The notes under the pieces: model-generated
Databases searched by the model: none
Seen by the model: only the letters and a program-made list of their open reading frames with translations
What the model was told of the DNA's origin: nothing
Shown here: positions 1 through 11,418 of the stretch, one piece after another
How the letters are laid out: every line of letters begins with the position of its first letter
Position numbering within the stretch: the stretch's first letter is position 1
NCBI GenBank assembly: GCA_025531455.1
Contig: JAMYHL010000064.1
Span: forward strand, 124,001 to 188,000
Reading direction: 5' to 3'
Source: Apiotrichum sp. Y4204
Taxonomy: Eukaryota; Basidiomycota; Tremellomycetes; Trichosporonales; Trichosporonaceae
Length of the DNA stretch: 64,000 nucleotides
Made by a program: the position numbers and the translations under genes

Positions 1-3000
1 AGAGCTGCCTCGGCTGAAAACGGGTGCGGCTCGGACGACCGGGCGGGATCGATAGCAGGAGTGAGTGGATCGCGGGGAGTCTCGGCTGGCGAGTACCGGC
101 GTGTAGACCAGACTATGGATATTTGGAGCTCTCGAGTGGACAAAGACTAGCTCGACACCGTTGCGGTCCGTGCCAGCAGTGTGCAAGTGCAAGTATGCAA
201 GAGTTCAATGGTCCAAGGGGTTCAATAGTTCAAAGAGTCCAAGTAGAGTCAACAGGGACGGGTGCGCATCACAGTTGCTGCGCGATGCGATCTCGTGTTA
301 ATGTAATAAAACGCACCGGCACAGCCGGTTAAATAGTCGACAATGGTCCAGCGAGCAGCGAGGAAAGATACGAAACTGAGGACGGAAATTAAGCGAAAAC
401 ACAGAAATCAAAACAAGGTTGATGCCGAGAAAGGCGGAGCGGCGCTGCCACGGAGGGACGGAGCGATGAGGAAGCCGAGCTGCAGCCCGTAATCTCCGGA
501 GATGATTGAAATGTGGAGTTGCGGAATGGAAGAGGTGTGGAGGAGGTGCTGGAATTGGCAGCAGAGTGAGGGAGAGGATGTTGGGGCGATAAGGAGAGGT
601 TTCCAGGTGGTCTTGGGTTCTAGGGATAGACAATATATACATCTTGGTCAGAGGTCCAGAGCAAGAGAGGTGTTCTGGCACAGCAATTGCCGCTGGACAG
701 AAATTTCTGGGTGCAATGATCAAGGGGGGGAGGGTGTGGCGGAACTCTCGTAAACTCTGCAAGCATGCATCACCCAAATTGCGTTTCCCTGTCCCTTTGT
801 GCTCCCTCTTGCATGCTCTTTCGATTCAGGAATGCACGCCTCTTAATCACTACTCTATGGCTATGATGCTCATTGTCCCTTTCCGTTGCCCCTTTTGCCC
901 TCCGCTTTGGAACTGTCTTTTCGTGCCGGGATTGCGAGTTACTTTGAACTGTGCCACCGGACGTGTACGGCAGCCGGCATGCAGGGCATGAGGCAAAAGG
1001 CAGAGAGAGAAAAAGCATCCCGTCTCCGTGGAAGGTTGTCTGAACAGAGGTGGTTATTAACGGTAATAACCGTGATCGACCCGCCGCCGCACTGCCTCGT
1101 CCACTTTGGCGCCTCTGTGCTCCTCCTCCCTGTTACTGGCACTACGTCAGTTGCCCGAGGTCCGACCGCACCATTGGATGCATCAAGCTTTGCCTGGGTC
1201 TGGGGACACTACCCAAGCAGAAAACACAACCATACATCCGTCGCTCTGTTGTCGTGACAGCATTGCAGGCAGGTTGTTCCGTCGCTGATTGTGCCTCTAC
1301 GTAAACCCCCAACTAGGGGGTGAAACCTGAGAGATCCAGAAAAAAGTGCTGGCGCACAGGGGCATGCCTCGCCTCCCTCTTCCGCGTTGTCTATCTCTCT
1401 CGGTGAGAAGAGTACGCAAGTTCAGGTGGTAGAGTGTCAGCGCGCTGTCTTCTGGCTCAAGGAACAGAAGCTCACATGTGAGCTTGGAGCTAACGCTGCA
1501 AGGTCGGACCTGACGGACACAGACGGGCAGTCAGCTTGGCAGGCATGGCAGGCGGCCGGTTCGACCGAGGAATAAGGCAGAGAGCGGGCCGGAAACCGCG
1601 GTTGGTTCAAAGTAGGTCACCACTTCTGCGCGGCGTGGGTGGAGCTGCAAGACAGGTTGCCGAGACGACGACGACGAGCGATCCAAGATCTGGTGATCTC
1701 CACCCGGCCGACGCCAGATCTCGTGCCGAGCCTGTTGATCGTCGAGAGCAATAGAGCTACGAGGCGCAACTGAAAAATGCCGGTCAGCAGACACGGCCAG
1801 CTTCCCGGCGTCCCTCGTCCTTTGCCCGCATAGTCATTCCGCGCTCATTGTCTTTGTATCGGAAGTCCAGGCGGGGCCGATGGTTATCATTACATACATG
1901 CACTCGGCCACATCTGTGGAATTCGTGGTCGATCTCTTGATCTTCTGACCCCCTTGCAAGTGTTTGGTCCTCGGCAACACTCATTTTCAGTCTCATCGTC
2001 GAGAGATGCATGGGCGGGTCGACATGGCCCGACCGGCCCCCACTCGAACGGACCTAGTGCTGGCTACTTGTGCTGCAGTTCTTACCAATCAGACAGCAGT
2101 AGTAGGACGTGTATGCATGGCCCAGCGAGTGAGGAGCGAGTGACGGGCATGACGAGTGCACAAGTGATCTCACGTACTGTTGCCATATTATCCGTCGCAT
2201 CCCCGCGGCCCCAAGCCATTAGGCCGAACGCCCGCTCAATGACACTGTACCGCCCCGTGCTTCCGTGCTTCCGACGCAACAAGTGGAGTGTCGTGTTTGG
2301 TGTTTTGCAGCTTTGTGCACGACGAATCCCGACTGGCGACGACACGGAACGACTCGGTGGCGCGCACAGCCTTGCTGGAAACCTGGCGGCAGCAGGAGCG
2401 GCACGGAGCAGCAGTAACAGCAGCATTGGCTGCAGAAGCTTCAAAATGCCGTCACACTCGTTTCTTGGCCGAATGTCTCGTCGGCATCCCCGCATGCCGG
2501 CACGGCGACAGGGGCTTACGCAACGCGAGGCAGTGCAGTAGAATAAGCATGATCTGAACGTCGGATCCAACCCGGCCCCGCCCGACGCCGTCTACTGAGC
2601 GCAGCGCAATAGCGCACCCACCTGTTACCTGTTGGGCACCCGGCTCCACAACACAAGGGAACAAGGTTGCGGCACTTCACGACCTGAGTCATTGACGAGC
2701 ATGCCGGGAGCGCTGTCGACCTTGACTAACCAACACTGACATCACATGTCCGCCCGACGAGATCGGTTCGCGCATCTGTGCACGCTGGGGCAGTGCAGTC
2801 TCCCGACCCGACTCCCGACGCGTACCCCAGAGGAATACAATTGTACAATGAGTGGTTGGACATGGAATGCGTCGGCACCAGATCGGCACGCGCCAACTCT
2901 GGATCGCATTATTGCATCCGAAAGAAAACGCGGTCACAGATCACCGCGACGAGCAGTCGTAATTGCCTGTTGATGGGTCACTGATCACTACTACTGATCA

Positions 3001-4162
3001 CTGATCGCTCATCGCTCATGGCTCACATGACACTAATCCGAATCAATGTCGACTGTCAACGTCGACATGCTGGCCAGCGCCACCAGGACCGTCACCTCGC
3101 AGCGGGGCGCGGGGATGGATGACCGTGTGTTGATATCGTCTTTTCAGAGTACCTGTGTCGATCTCACCGTGTTGTCAGATGATTTTCTCGGTTTGCATTC
3201 CACAATCCTCGCTGCCGTGATCGGCTTCGGGAATCCCGAAACTCCTACTCTTACCTCTTTCTTCTGTCATTTACTCTTACGCTAATCTTTATTCTCCTGC
3301 TCTTGGAGTAGATCAACTCACGGCGGGGCGACAAGAGCTGAAAAAATGCCACTGGACGCACAACTCATTTCTTCTTTGTAGGGTAAGAAACCCCATGGGG
3401 CTCGACTGGAACTTGAGGAACAGGACCTTGGCAGGGTTGTGGAGCGACCCCGATGGCCTGCATCTCCCATCGCGGAGGGTCAGCAGTGCGCGCTACCAGG
3501 TAGCGTTGACGGCCTCCAGGCTCTGTTTGGGATTTTCCATGGACAGCTCCATGAGCTCTGTGAGCTTACTGTAGCAAAACACACCGCATCAGTGATGATT
3601 GCCCGCTCCTTCTCTGATCATCTAACAGTCTAATCCTTGATCTACCACCGAATGGAAAATGTCACGACAGCAAAATTTCAAGATTCCGGATACGCTTGAA
3701 GAGTACATACAGTAGAGTATCCACCGCTTGACAGACGGCAAATGTTGTGGCGAGATGGAAAGACAAGACCGGAAAGGGTCAGGCAAGATGGTTGACACGG
3801 GCGTCACCGCTGGTTTCTGTACGAAGGATCTCTCTCCTGGCTTGAATTCGGTCCGTTTGACATGAGCTTGACGCTTAGGCCAAGGCAATACAACTCCGGC
3901 AGAGTTTGCTTATAGGCCATGGACTCGCTCGGTGAGTCTTGTACACTAAGAATGTATCGTTGATCGACCAAAGTTGCGCTCAACATGTTTGCCTCACCGC
4001 ACAATGTCCTTCACAACGAGCTACGGCCTGCGGCATTTGAATTAGTTGCAGGGCACACCTCTCATTCCTAAACACTGCATCTGGTCCCTATATTACTGTA
4101 CGACCCGTCTATCCACCGGCCCCGAAAAAACCTTGCTCGCGGCCATCTCACTTAAATTTCTC
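1..4162. other. Gene-free interval
   Basis: I see no gene here. Open frames on both strands are short, overlap each other, and lack recognisable protein motifs or sensible intron junctions. The stretch carries simple direct repeats, notably a CAAG-type octamer repeat near 184-246 and GATCACT/GCTCAT repeats near 2985-3025. A very short or heavily split gene could be missed, since TMA7 elsewhere in this window would also be invisible as an open frame. Confidence 0.5.
184..246 (+). repeat. Degenerate 8-bp CAAGnnnn tandem repeat, copy A
   Basis: CAAG or CAAT recurs about every 8 bases (CAAGTATG, CAAGAGTT, CAATGGTC, CAATAGTT and similar), with a few 6- or 9-base units. The pattern resembles the cleaner octamer array at 50158-50221. 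Confidence 0.6.
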
Positions 4163-6314
4163 TCACTTGAAGTTCATCGCCTTCTCGACAATCTTCATGG
4201 CAGCGAGGACCTTCTCGTCCTCAAACGAGCGGCCAACGAGCTGCACGCCGACGGGCAGGCCAGCCATCTTCTTGGAGTTGTACGCAGGATCGGACCCCCC
4301 GTACACCTTGGCGTTGAGGAGATGCGTGCCGCCATACCCCTTTGCATAGTCTGCGGGGGCGGCGTCGCGCTCGGCGTCGACGCGTGTGACGGGGAGCACG
4401 CCGGCCGTGCTGTCGATGACGTTGAAAAGTGCGGTACCTGTACACAGCGGGGAGAGCGACTGCGTGCGCCCGTGCTCGAGCGCCGGGACGGCCTGCGGCG
4501 GGCAGAGGATAAAGTCCAGACCGGCGTCCTCCCATGCCTGGAGTTAGTTGTGTCTTTTGGCTCGAGACGTACAGCGAGGCGGAAGTCGCGACAGAACAGG
4601 TCCCGTTGCGAGCACCAGTGCATGTATTCGCCAGCGTCCTTGCCCTTGGACTCGTCTGCTGTCAGCGCGGAGAGAGTACAGTTACGTACAGAGGATTTCC
4701 GCAAAGACGGGGTCCTTGAGGACGTGCTTGACAACCACAGACGCGACCCACACAACCCAGACCGGGAGGCGAGAGCCGAGCGTCACGAGCTGCATGCTCG
4801 GCTCCATGCCGTCCGAGGCTATGTTGCCCAGGAGCTGCTTGTAGCCGTCGGCAGACATCATTGCGGAGAAAATATTGAGCGTGCGCGCGCCGCTCGGGGC
4901 CGGGAACTCGACGACCTCGTGGCCCAGCGCACGCAGCGCTGCAACCGTCTCGTTCACGGCGCGGACGTTGGCAGGGGAGGTCTGTAGTGAGCGCTGAGAA
5001 TGCCACAGAGGGTACACGCTACCCACCTTGATAAGCCCGTCATCGGTCCAGTACCCGATCTTGAGCTTGGTCGGGAGCTTGGGCTCACGCCATGGCAGAG
5101 GCACAATGTTGTCGGCCTGGATGCGGTGCTCCTCGAGGGCCGTGACAGTGGCGTCGATCATGCCGCGGGCCGCAAACGTGAGGTCGTCGACATTGCGCGC
5201 CATGGGACCCGTGACGGACTGGACGTTAGACATGTCAGGCGCACAGGCTCACCTTCAGACCGTCAAAGCCGTGGATTGGGGAGCGCTGGCCGCGAACAGG
5301 CCAGCGACCGATAGCGGGCTTGAGGCCACAGCAACCGGAGTACGCCGCCGGAATACGGAGGGAGCCGCCGACTGTGGTTAGCACGTCCCGCAGTTCCGCT
5401 TTCTGCTCGCCAACTCACTGTCCGAGCCAAAGCCGAAAACGCTGCCCTTGAGGGTGATGAGGGCCGCCTCGCCTCCAGAGCTTCCACCACACGTCCGTTC
5501 CTCAGAGTACGGGTTCTTGGCCGCGCCCCACACGGGGTTAGAGCACTCAAAGGCTAGGAGCGTCTGAGGGATGCCCGTCTTGCAGATCGGGATGCCACCC
5601 TGGTCGCGGAACAGCTTGACGAGCTGGTGTCAGCGTGCCCCGCGCCCTCTAATTGCACTCACCGATCCCTCGAGATCCGCCCGCTCAGTAGGCTGGAAGC
5701 AGTACTTCGAGCACCCGAGCGACGTGTCCACGCCAACGACGTTGTACGTGTCCTTGAAGCTAGCGGGGAGACCGAAGAACTCTCCGGCGGGCGCAGCGCC
5801 AGTCGCCAGCTCCTTGTCTTTCTGCCGGGCATCTTCGAGCGCCGCGTCGAACATGACTGTGTGTCAGGAACAAACTATGCGGGTCTAGTAACAGCCGCGG
5901 CAGCTGCTCCGCGCTCCATTATACGCACCCTCAGTAATACAGTTAGTCCGTGCATTGGCCTCAATCGCCGAGCGGATCTGGCGTCAGCGCGTGCGTTTAC
6001 AACTGTGCACTCACAAAGGCAGAGACGACGGCCTCAGATGTCCACTTGCGCCCCTTGATACCGGCAACGAGGTCGGACGCACTGCGTGTCAGAAGCTGGT
6101 GATAGAGGCTGAGACCAAACAGGGCGGCTAAAGCTATTCTGCCGCGCCGCCCGCTCCGAGACCGCCGCCAGTGTCCAGGTCTCATCGTGACTCACCTGGT
6201 GCGGAGGATGGCCTCGTCGGCAGGCGTCAGCGGGCCGAGGTGCGCCGCAGCGGCGGCGAGGAGGTTGTCGCGCTCGTTGCGCTTCCTGGCGCTGATCTCG
6301 GCGATGGTTCCCAT
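4163..6314 (-). CDS. Amidase-signature family enzyme (fungal acetamidase/general amidase type)
   Basis: Probable cytosolic amidohydrolase releasing ammonia from carboxamides. About ten exons give roughly 560 residues, the usual size for fungal acetamidases. It begins MGTIAEISARKRNERD. The amidase signature is complete: a catalytic Lys in PASFKDTYNV (about residue 113), the cis-Ser in CGGSSGGE, and the nucleophilic Ser in GSDIGGSLRIPA, formed across an intron junction. The C-terminal part contains MAGLPVGVQLVG, typical of the family. Nine short introns can be placed, for example GTGAGTCACG..ACACGCAG after the first exon and GTACGTCTCG..CTAACTCCAG near 4.55 kb. The start at 6314 opens the first exon directly before a good donor. 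It is divergent from the HD-domain gene at 6831 across about 516 bp. Substrate cannot be told from sequence; family membership is firm. Confidence 0.9.
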
Positions 6315-6830
6315 GGTGATTGTGGATAGTGAAGAGAGAAGGAGTGGAGCGCAAGGCGGGTCTTTGTACGTCGTGTTCGATCGTTACGTCGCTCGAGAGC
6401 GCGGTGGTTGATGACCTTTGTGGCGCATGTGCTGCACATGGTCCTCGACGGTGACCGAAACGCGAATCGCCGAGACGGAATGTTGTTTTTTTACCGGCTG
6501 TTGTAGGTTGCCGAACGATCAGCACGATACGAGTGCAATGCGGGGCTCCATCGTTGATGTGATTTTTTTGAGCTTTTTTTGCCGAGCTCTTCTGCATCTT
6601 GTTCTCGATGTCGAGCATGCAGGCTTTTCACAATACCACTCATTGATGCGGACATGCACGACGCAGATGTCTGGGACTGAAGAACGCGTCTGCCACATCA
6701 TAAAGTATCTAGCAACAGAGTCGTAGTGTCCCAGAACCCCGATGTAGCACTTTGTTTCACTCGGCCCCGCCCTGATTCGCCGAACCGCCACGCCGACACG
6801 CTGTTGCATTCGCTCCTCCCTCCACTCACC
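6315..6830. promoter_or_regulatory. Shared divergent promoter region, amidase / HD hydrolase
   Basis: About 516 bp separate the two divergent start codons, so both promoters must lie here. T-rich tracts occur near 6485-6492 and 6560-6580. No canonical TATA element stands out. Confidence 0.5.
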
Positions 6831-7920
6831 ATGGCCGTCCCCGACGCGGCCATCGAGGCCGAGGCCGCCCTCGTCCAGCAGGTCACCGCGCTCGTCCGCG
6901 AGCACATGTCCAAGTACGTGAACAGTTGTGGTCTCGTGGAGAGAGGTGTGCGCACCGGGTGAACCTCGGGATGGATGCACGTGAGCGCACGGGAGCTTGC
7001 TCTAAGTGCCGGCATAGGATCGATAACATTGTTGACACCCAGGTATGATCCATCCCACGACTGGGCACATGGTGAGTGTCGATGGTGTTTGGCCCGTCAT
7101 GACGGGTTTATATCCTCCAGTGTAGCAGCTGCATGCGCAGCGCGAGCTGAAGTGGACAACGCTATGAGATGCCAAAACCCGAACTGACATCACTGACACG
7201 CAGTCGAGCGCGTACGGCGGATGGCACTTCGCATCGCCTCGACACTCCCGGCCGCGGACATGCTCGTCGTCGAGCTCGCAGCACTGATGCACGACCTCAC
7301 TGACTGTGCGTCGATTACACTACACAGCAGCTCTAACCTGAAGCAAAGTACACGACCCACGCGTCGCTCTCCTCTATCCGCGCGGGGGTTCTGGACCCGT
7401 CGCCGGCCCTGACCAGCGCCCAGGCGGACCTCGTAATGCGCATCATCCCCGCCGTGAGCTGGAGTGCCGAGCAGCGACTGCGCGCAGAGGGCATGTGGGC
7501 CGCGTGGCACGCAGGCTGCCCTGAGCTGCATGCCGTGCAGGACGCGGACCGGCTCGACGCGGTGGGCGCAGTGGGCGTCCTCCGATGTGCGGCGTTCAGC
7601 GGTGTGCGTGGGCGATATCTCGTTGAAGAAGCCGAGGGGGCAGGCGAGGGGTGTGAGGGGCATTTTTATGATAAGCTGCTCAAGATCAAGGGCTTTATGA
7701 AGGTAAGGGGCGAAAAGGAGTAAGGGGCCGGTTGCTAACTTTAGACGAGGGTGGGCCAGAACGAGGCTGAGCGACGCCACCAGACGGTGAATCACCTTTT
7801 GCAATGGTGACATGCTTACGAAGGGGGCGCTGACGGCAGATGGTGACTTTCCTTGCTGCGCTAGATGAGGAGCGTCGCTGGGTGCAGGGAGAGGAGGGAG
7901 ACGGGCGAGACGGCGGCTGA
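6831..7920 (+). CDS. HD-domain metal-dependent phosphohydrolase (YedJ/YpgQ type)
   Basis: Predicted 231-residue soluble hydrolase of the HD superfamily; bacterial relatives such as YpgQ act on nucleotide phosphates, but the substrate here is unknown. Six exons join in frame: 6831-6913, 7043-7071, 7204-7305, 7344-7702, 7745-7786 and 7840-7920. Metal-site motifs are visible: HDWAHVERV near residue 33, the HD pair in AALMHDLTD near 64, and QDADRLDAVGAVG near 140. The segment FYDKLLKIKGFMKT near 180 is the family hallmark before the C-terminal helix. Every junction restores these motifs, which supports the model. The start is the first ATG and reads smoothly into the domain. The gene is divergent from the amidase and convergent with the secreted protein at 8281-8854. 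Confidence 0.88.
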
Positions 7921-8280
7921 GTCGGCGTATTGTTGAACGTTGATCCGCTGAATTCCCACATCCATGCTATGTCACTCGACTTTGGGCCGCCATAGTCGTC
8001 GACCTTTGGCAGAAACGACTTGATGCGAAGAAAAAGCCATGGTTTCCAAACGTGGCTGAACGAAAGGAGAAACAAACAGTACAAACAGATACTACGGGTG
8101 GTTATTGTCACTCCTGCCCGTTGTGATACCAGGATGCGAATCTGTGCATCTGTGTCCGTGTACAGTACAATCTAACAATGGTCTTACCTCGCAGCGCCAT
8201 TTCTATTATGCTATTATAACCGAGAGTCTAGCCAGCCGGCGAATGAGTGGGCACATACGAAAGCCTTGTGCGGGAACGTA
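7921..8280. other. Intergenic, between convergent gene ends
   Basis: About 360 bp between the stop of the HD hydrolase and the stop of the secreted CVNH-like gene. It should hold both 3' ends. I see no further feature. Confidence 0.5.
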
Positions 8281-8854
8281 TCATGCCAGCTTGCCGTTGT
8301 TGTTCTGCAAGCAGGTACCGATAAGGAGCCGTGAGACGACGGGACCGGACGGCGAGTCACACATGCACTGAAGGTTCTGCCCGACCCTGGTGCAGTCTGA
8401 GCAGCTGAGGGGACCGCCAGTCGACCCACACAGGAGCTGGCCGTTGTACGCAGTGATGTGGTCCCGCAGGGCGACAGCCGAGGTGATCCACTCCCCGGAC
8501 CGGGACCGGCAGCGGGCAGTGAGCATGGGTTCTCTGGCGTTGGAGACTGTCCAGTCGGGAAGACACGAGTCGTCAAAGTTGAAGTTTGCGGCTCGCGGCG
8601 CGAGCGGCGACGGCGACGCGGAGGGTGCGCTGCGCTTGCGCTTGTGAGCAGCCACCTGGTTTGCGGAGCAGCCTCCCGGCGGGCCTGGGGTCAGAAGATG
8701 GTCTCCGCCACATTGGCCACGACAACGTACATCGGAGAACGCTCCTCGGGTGGGGGAGTGGGCGGCCGAGACGAATGGCCTCGGCGTTGGTGAGGGCGAG
8801 CACGTCGGTCGCGAAGAGGAGCACGAGCGCCGCTAACAGCAAGGCGCGGAGCAT
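8281..8854 (-). CDS. Secreted cyanovirin-N-homology (CVNH)-like protein
   Basis: Predicted 175-residue secreted protein from two exons (8854-8731 and 8684-8281) split by a 46-nt GTACGT..CCCCAG intron. The N-terminus MLRALLLAALVLLFATDVLA is a clear signal peptide. It is followed by LTNAEAIRLGRPLP, which resembles the short leader seen after the signal in many basidiomycete secreted proteins, and by a Ser/Pro linker. From about residue 72 the sequence resembles the CVNH fold: NFDDSC, then LTARCRSRSGEW, then LRDHITAYNGQL. This follows the family pattern of a Cys near the start, L-x-A-x-C, and a D/N-H-I..NGxL block. CVNH proteins generally bind mannose-rich glycans; sugar binding here is inference. 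The C-terminal half has several extra cysteines. The fold assignment rests on pattern recall and is moderately sure; secretion is firm. Confidence 0.72.
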
Positions 8855-10986
8855 TGTGAGTGTGATAGATGAGATGGGGAAGAGGGGGAGAAGCGGTCAG
8901 TCTGGACCGCAGTGAGCCTTTATTCCATCTTCTCAGTCTGTCGCAGCGCACCAAACACTGTCGGGCTGTTTGTTTGCTCTTCAGCTCTTCAGCTCTTCAG
9001 CTCCCTTCCTTCCTGTCCTCGTCTGTCTCGTCTCGCTCTCGCATCCCTCGAGGACGTCAGTAAAAATTGCTCACTGACAGCAGTCTGCTCAACAACAAAC
9101 GGGTGCCACACCCCGCTCTGGGGCCAGTCCGCGAACCGAGGAGGTGCCACACTTGCCCTGTGATGCCTCCCTGTGAGTATCTGTCCTAGCCTGTGGCTGC
9201 TGCGTTCGCTGTCCAGGCCACCCAGTCGCGACCGGAAATCATCACTACCGCCTTGCCGGTGACCCTCGCGCCACTTCGCGCAGTCCTCCCCTGTCCTGCC
9301 GGCGGTAATCGCAGTGAACGCAGCGGTGTCCAGTCGCCCCATGCGGCAGCCGGGCCAAGAACAGACCGAAAGCGGCAAACATGCGATGATTAATTCCCCG
9401 AGTCTCGCCTCGACCCCCTCGCCCCTTTGCCCCTTCGCGGCCCCCAGTCGCAGGGTCGCAGAACACCTGGCCAGGTTTCAGGCTACAGGAAGGATGACCG
9501 AGTGGCATGTGGGTAGCGACGATCGCCGAGTGCCACGCGCCTAAGACGTAAGCAGCCACCCGCCACGGCCTGGCCAAGAGCCAAGAGCCAAGAGCCAAGA
9601 CGAAGCAGGGATGAGGGGTGTGAGTCGCCATTACGCACAGTGAGAGAGGGCGCCGATTCGGAAAAAAAAAGTGGACGGTAAACAGCTGTTTGTCATTTCT
9701 TCAGCGGCAGAGCTAAACAATGTTCATTCCTTCCATCGTGGTGCCTGCAATTTTCGCCGAGGCTCAGGGGGCGAGGCCACACCCAGCGCCACTGTCCAGC
9801 TTCGCTTCCAGAGTGTGGTTGCTGGTAAACTCCTTCGTCCGCACAAAACTGGCCTTGATGGGCGATCTCTGGCACACTCGGGGTCGTCATAATCAGTCAC
9901 TTGTAATCAGAGTCCGGTCTTGCATGCCTCGCAAAATCCTAGAGCATTGCCGACGGCAGCCGCAGGGCCGGCGACGCAGATCATCGCGGACCTACATCGG
10001 TGGCGCTGGGAGGCGTCCGGACATGAGCTTATTCCAGCAGCCCTACAATACTTCCGGGGTCGCCGGCAGGGTGCACTCTCAGTCCTCGGGGCAGTGCTCG
10101 CTGCCTGAGGGTGCTACCGGGGCCGAAAATTACTCCGTGCCGGAGAGCCGGAAGCCAGATGCAGATACTTTCATGCGCTCAGCGGCGTACACGCGGCGGC
10201 CGGGTGGTCGCCACACCACGCACGCCAGCGCCACCGGGAGATAGGGGTGTGCTGATCTCGAGGAGCGGAGGCTTGGGCGCGGTGTACCCTCAAAGCTCGT
10301 GGCGCCGACATGCGAACCAATGCGAGCGTGCATTACATCCGGCTTCGAGCTCGGATGTGACGCCTTGCCGGGGGCAATCAGGGAAGCTAAAAGGGCCGAG
10401 GACGTGGGCTCGGCGACGATCATCGGACGGGTGGTGGCGCCCAGCTCGCACGGTGACAGGCTGTCAGCGAACGCCGTACAGGGCTTGTTGGTCCATAGGT
10501 CTGGGTGCAGGGTGCGAGTTAGTGTACCTTTTCCCACAGCCTCGAGTGGAGTGCCAAGTAATCAGCCGGCGGTTCGGAGGTTCGGTCCGGGGGCTTGCTA
10601 CACTTCATTGCCCCCCTTGGGTCAGGAGGATGTGGAGGGCCGTTCTCGCCGCGCCTCGGTTGTTTGGTTCTGCGCTTCGTCTGCTGCGGCCTCGCGAGGG
10701 TCCGGCGGCCGTTGGGTAAGCAGTCTCGTCAAAGGATAGCAATAGTACATCCTGCTCATCTTATCTGGTGGCATCCCCGCCAGGGTGCTGCTGCTCGCCT
10801 CTATTTCTTTTGTTCATTGTACACATGTTGGTTGCTTCGCACGGTACACTTCCCAATGGCGCTCGGGGACTGCTGACTGGAGGCTCGAGGCTTGACACTC
10901 AAAGCTCGACTCAAAGCTCGACGAAAGCTCGAAGGTCGGAGGCGCCGTCTCAGTCGTTCGGGTCGGGCGCGACTCTTTGACGCGGT
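8855..10986. other. Gene-poor interval
   Basis: About 2.1 kb holding the promoter of the CVNH-like gene at its left end. There are short tandem repeats: a CTCTTCAG triplicate at 8980-9003, a CCAAGAG repeat near 9577-9600, and GCTCGA/CTCAAA repeats near 10890-10940. The longer open frames (for example 10111-10719) have no recognisable motif and overlap frames on the other strand, so I do not call a gene. Confidence 0.45.
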
Positions 10987-11418
10987 CTAAAACTCCTTGA
11001 TGCCGCCGTACCACCACCCGCCCTCCATTGGCGACTTTGCCATCTCAGGGCTGGTCGACTGGTTGGTGTGTCCGTTCGTCTTGGAGGCGTTCTGCTGGCC
11101 CATTCCCATCGCGCCTGCGTCTTTCCCCGGGATCTGCTGGCCCTGCGGGCGTGTCGCGGGGGGTTCGGTGTGGTTCGACTGGGAGAAGGAGCGGTTGCCG
11201 CGCACAAAGGCGCGGGGCGGCTGCACGGGAACGGCACCGACCTCGTCGTCCTCGACAATGGCGTCGTCCGCGACCGTCACGTTCTCCACGACGAGGTTGG
11301 TCGCAATGGGGCGTCCGTCAGGGTGGGAGCCGGCCACGCCCTCGAAGGGCTTGTACGAGTTGGAGAAGGACTCGCGGCGGCGCGGGTTGGGGCCGAGGTT
11401 GAGGGGCACAGAAGACAT
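10987..11418 (-). CDS. Small disordered protein with a GGWWYGGIKEF tail
   Basis: I do not recognise this gene. The frame gives 143 residues starting MSSVPLNLGPNPRRRESF and ending in an aromatic GGWWYGGIKEF. The body is hydrophilic and low in complexity: an acidic segment (DDAIVEDDEVGAV), a proline patch and a Gln/Asn/Ser-rich stretch. A conserved-looking head and tail around a disordered middle suggests a real protein, perhaps a small stress or regulatory factor, but no function can be given. An in-frame ATG 42 nt upstream (11460) is an alternative start; I prefer 11418 because its context and the following sequence look better. An upstream exon cannot be excluded. Confidence 0.55.
   Translation of the reverse strand: MSSVPLNLGPNPRRRESFSNSYKPFEGVAGSHPDGRPIATNLVVENVTVADDAIVEDDEVGAVPVQPPRAFVRGNRSFSQSNHTEPPATRPQGQQIPGKDAGAMGMGQQNASKTNGHTNQSTSPEMAKSPMEGGWWYGGIKEF

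Noticed and set aside
1954..2570. Overlapping frames of 195 (plus) and 162 (minus) codons
   Set aside because: They overlap on opposite strands, show no motifs, and lie in a repeat-bearing gene-free region.
10111..10739. Frames of 202 and 146 codons
   Set aside because: No recognisable motif or intron pattern; other frames across the same bases are equally open.
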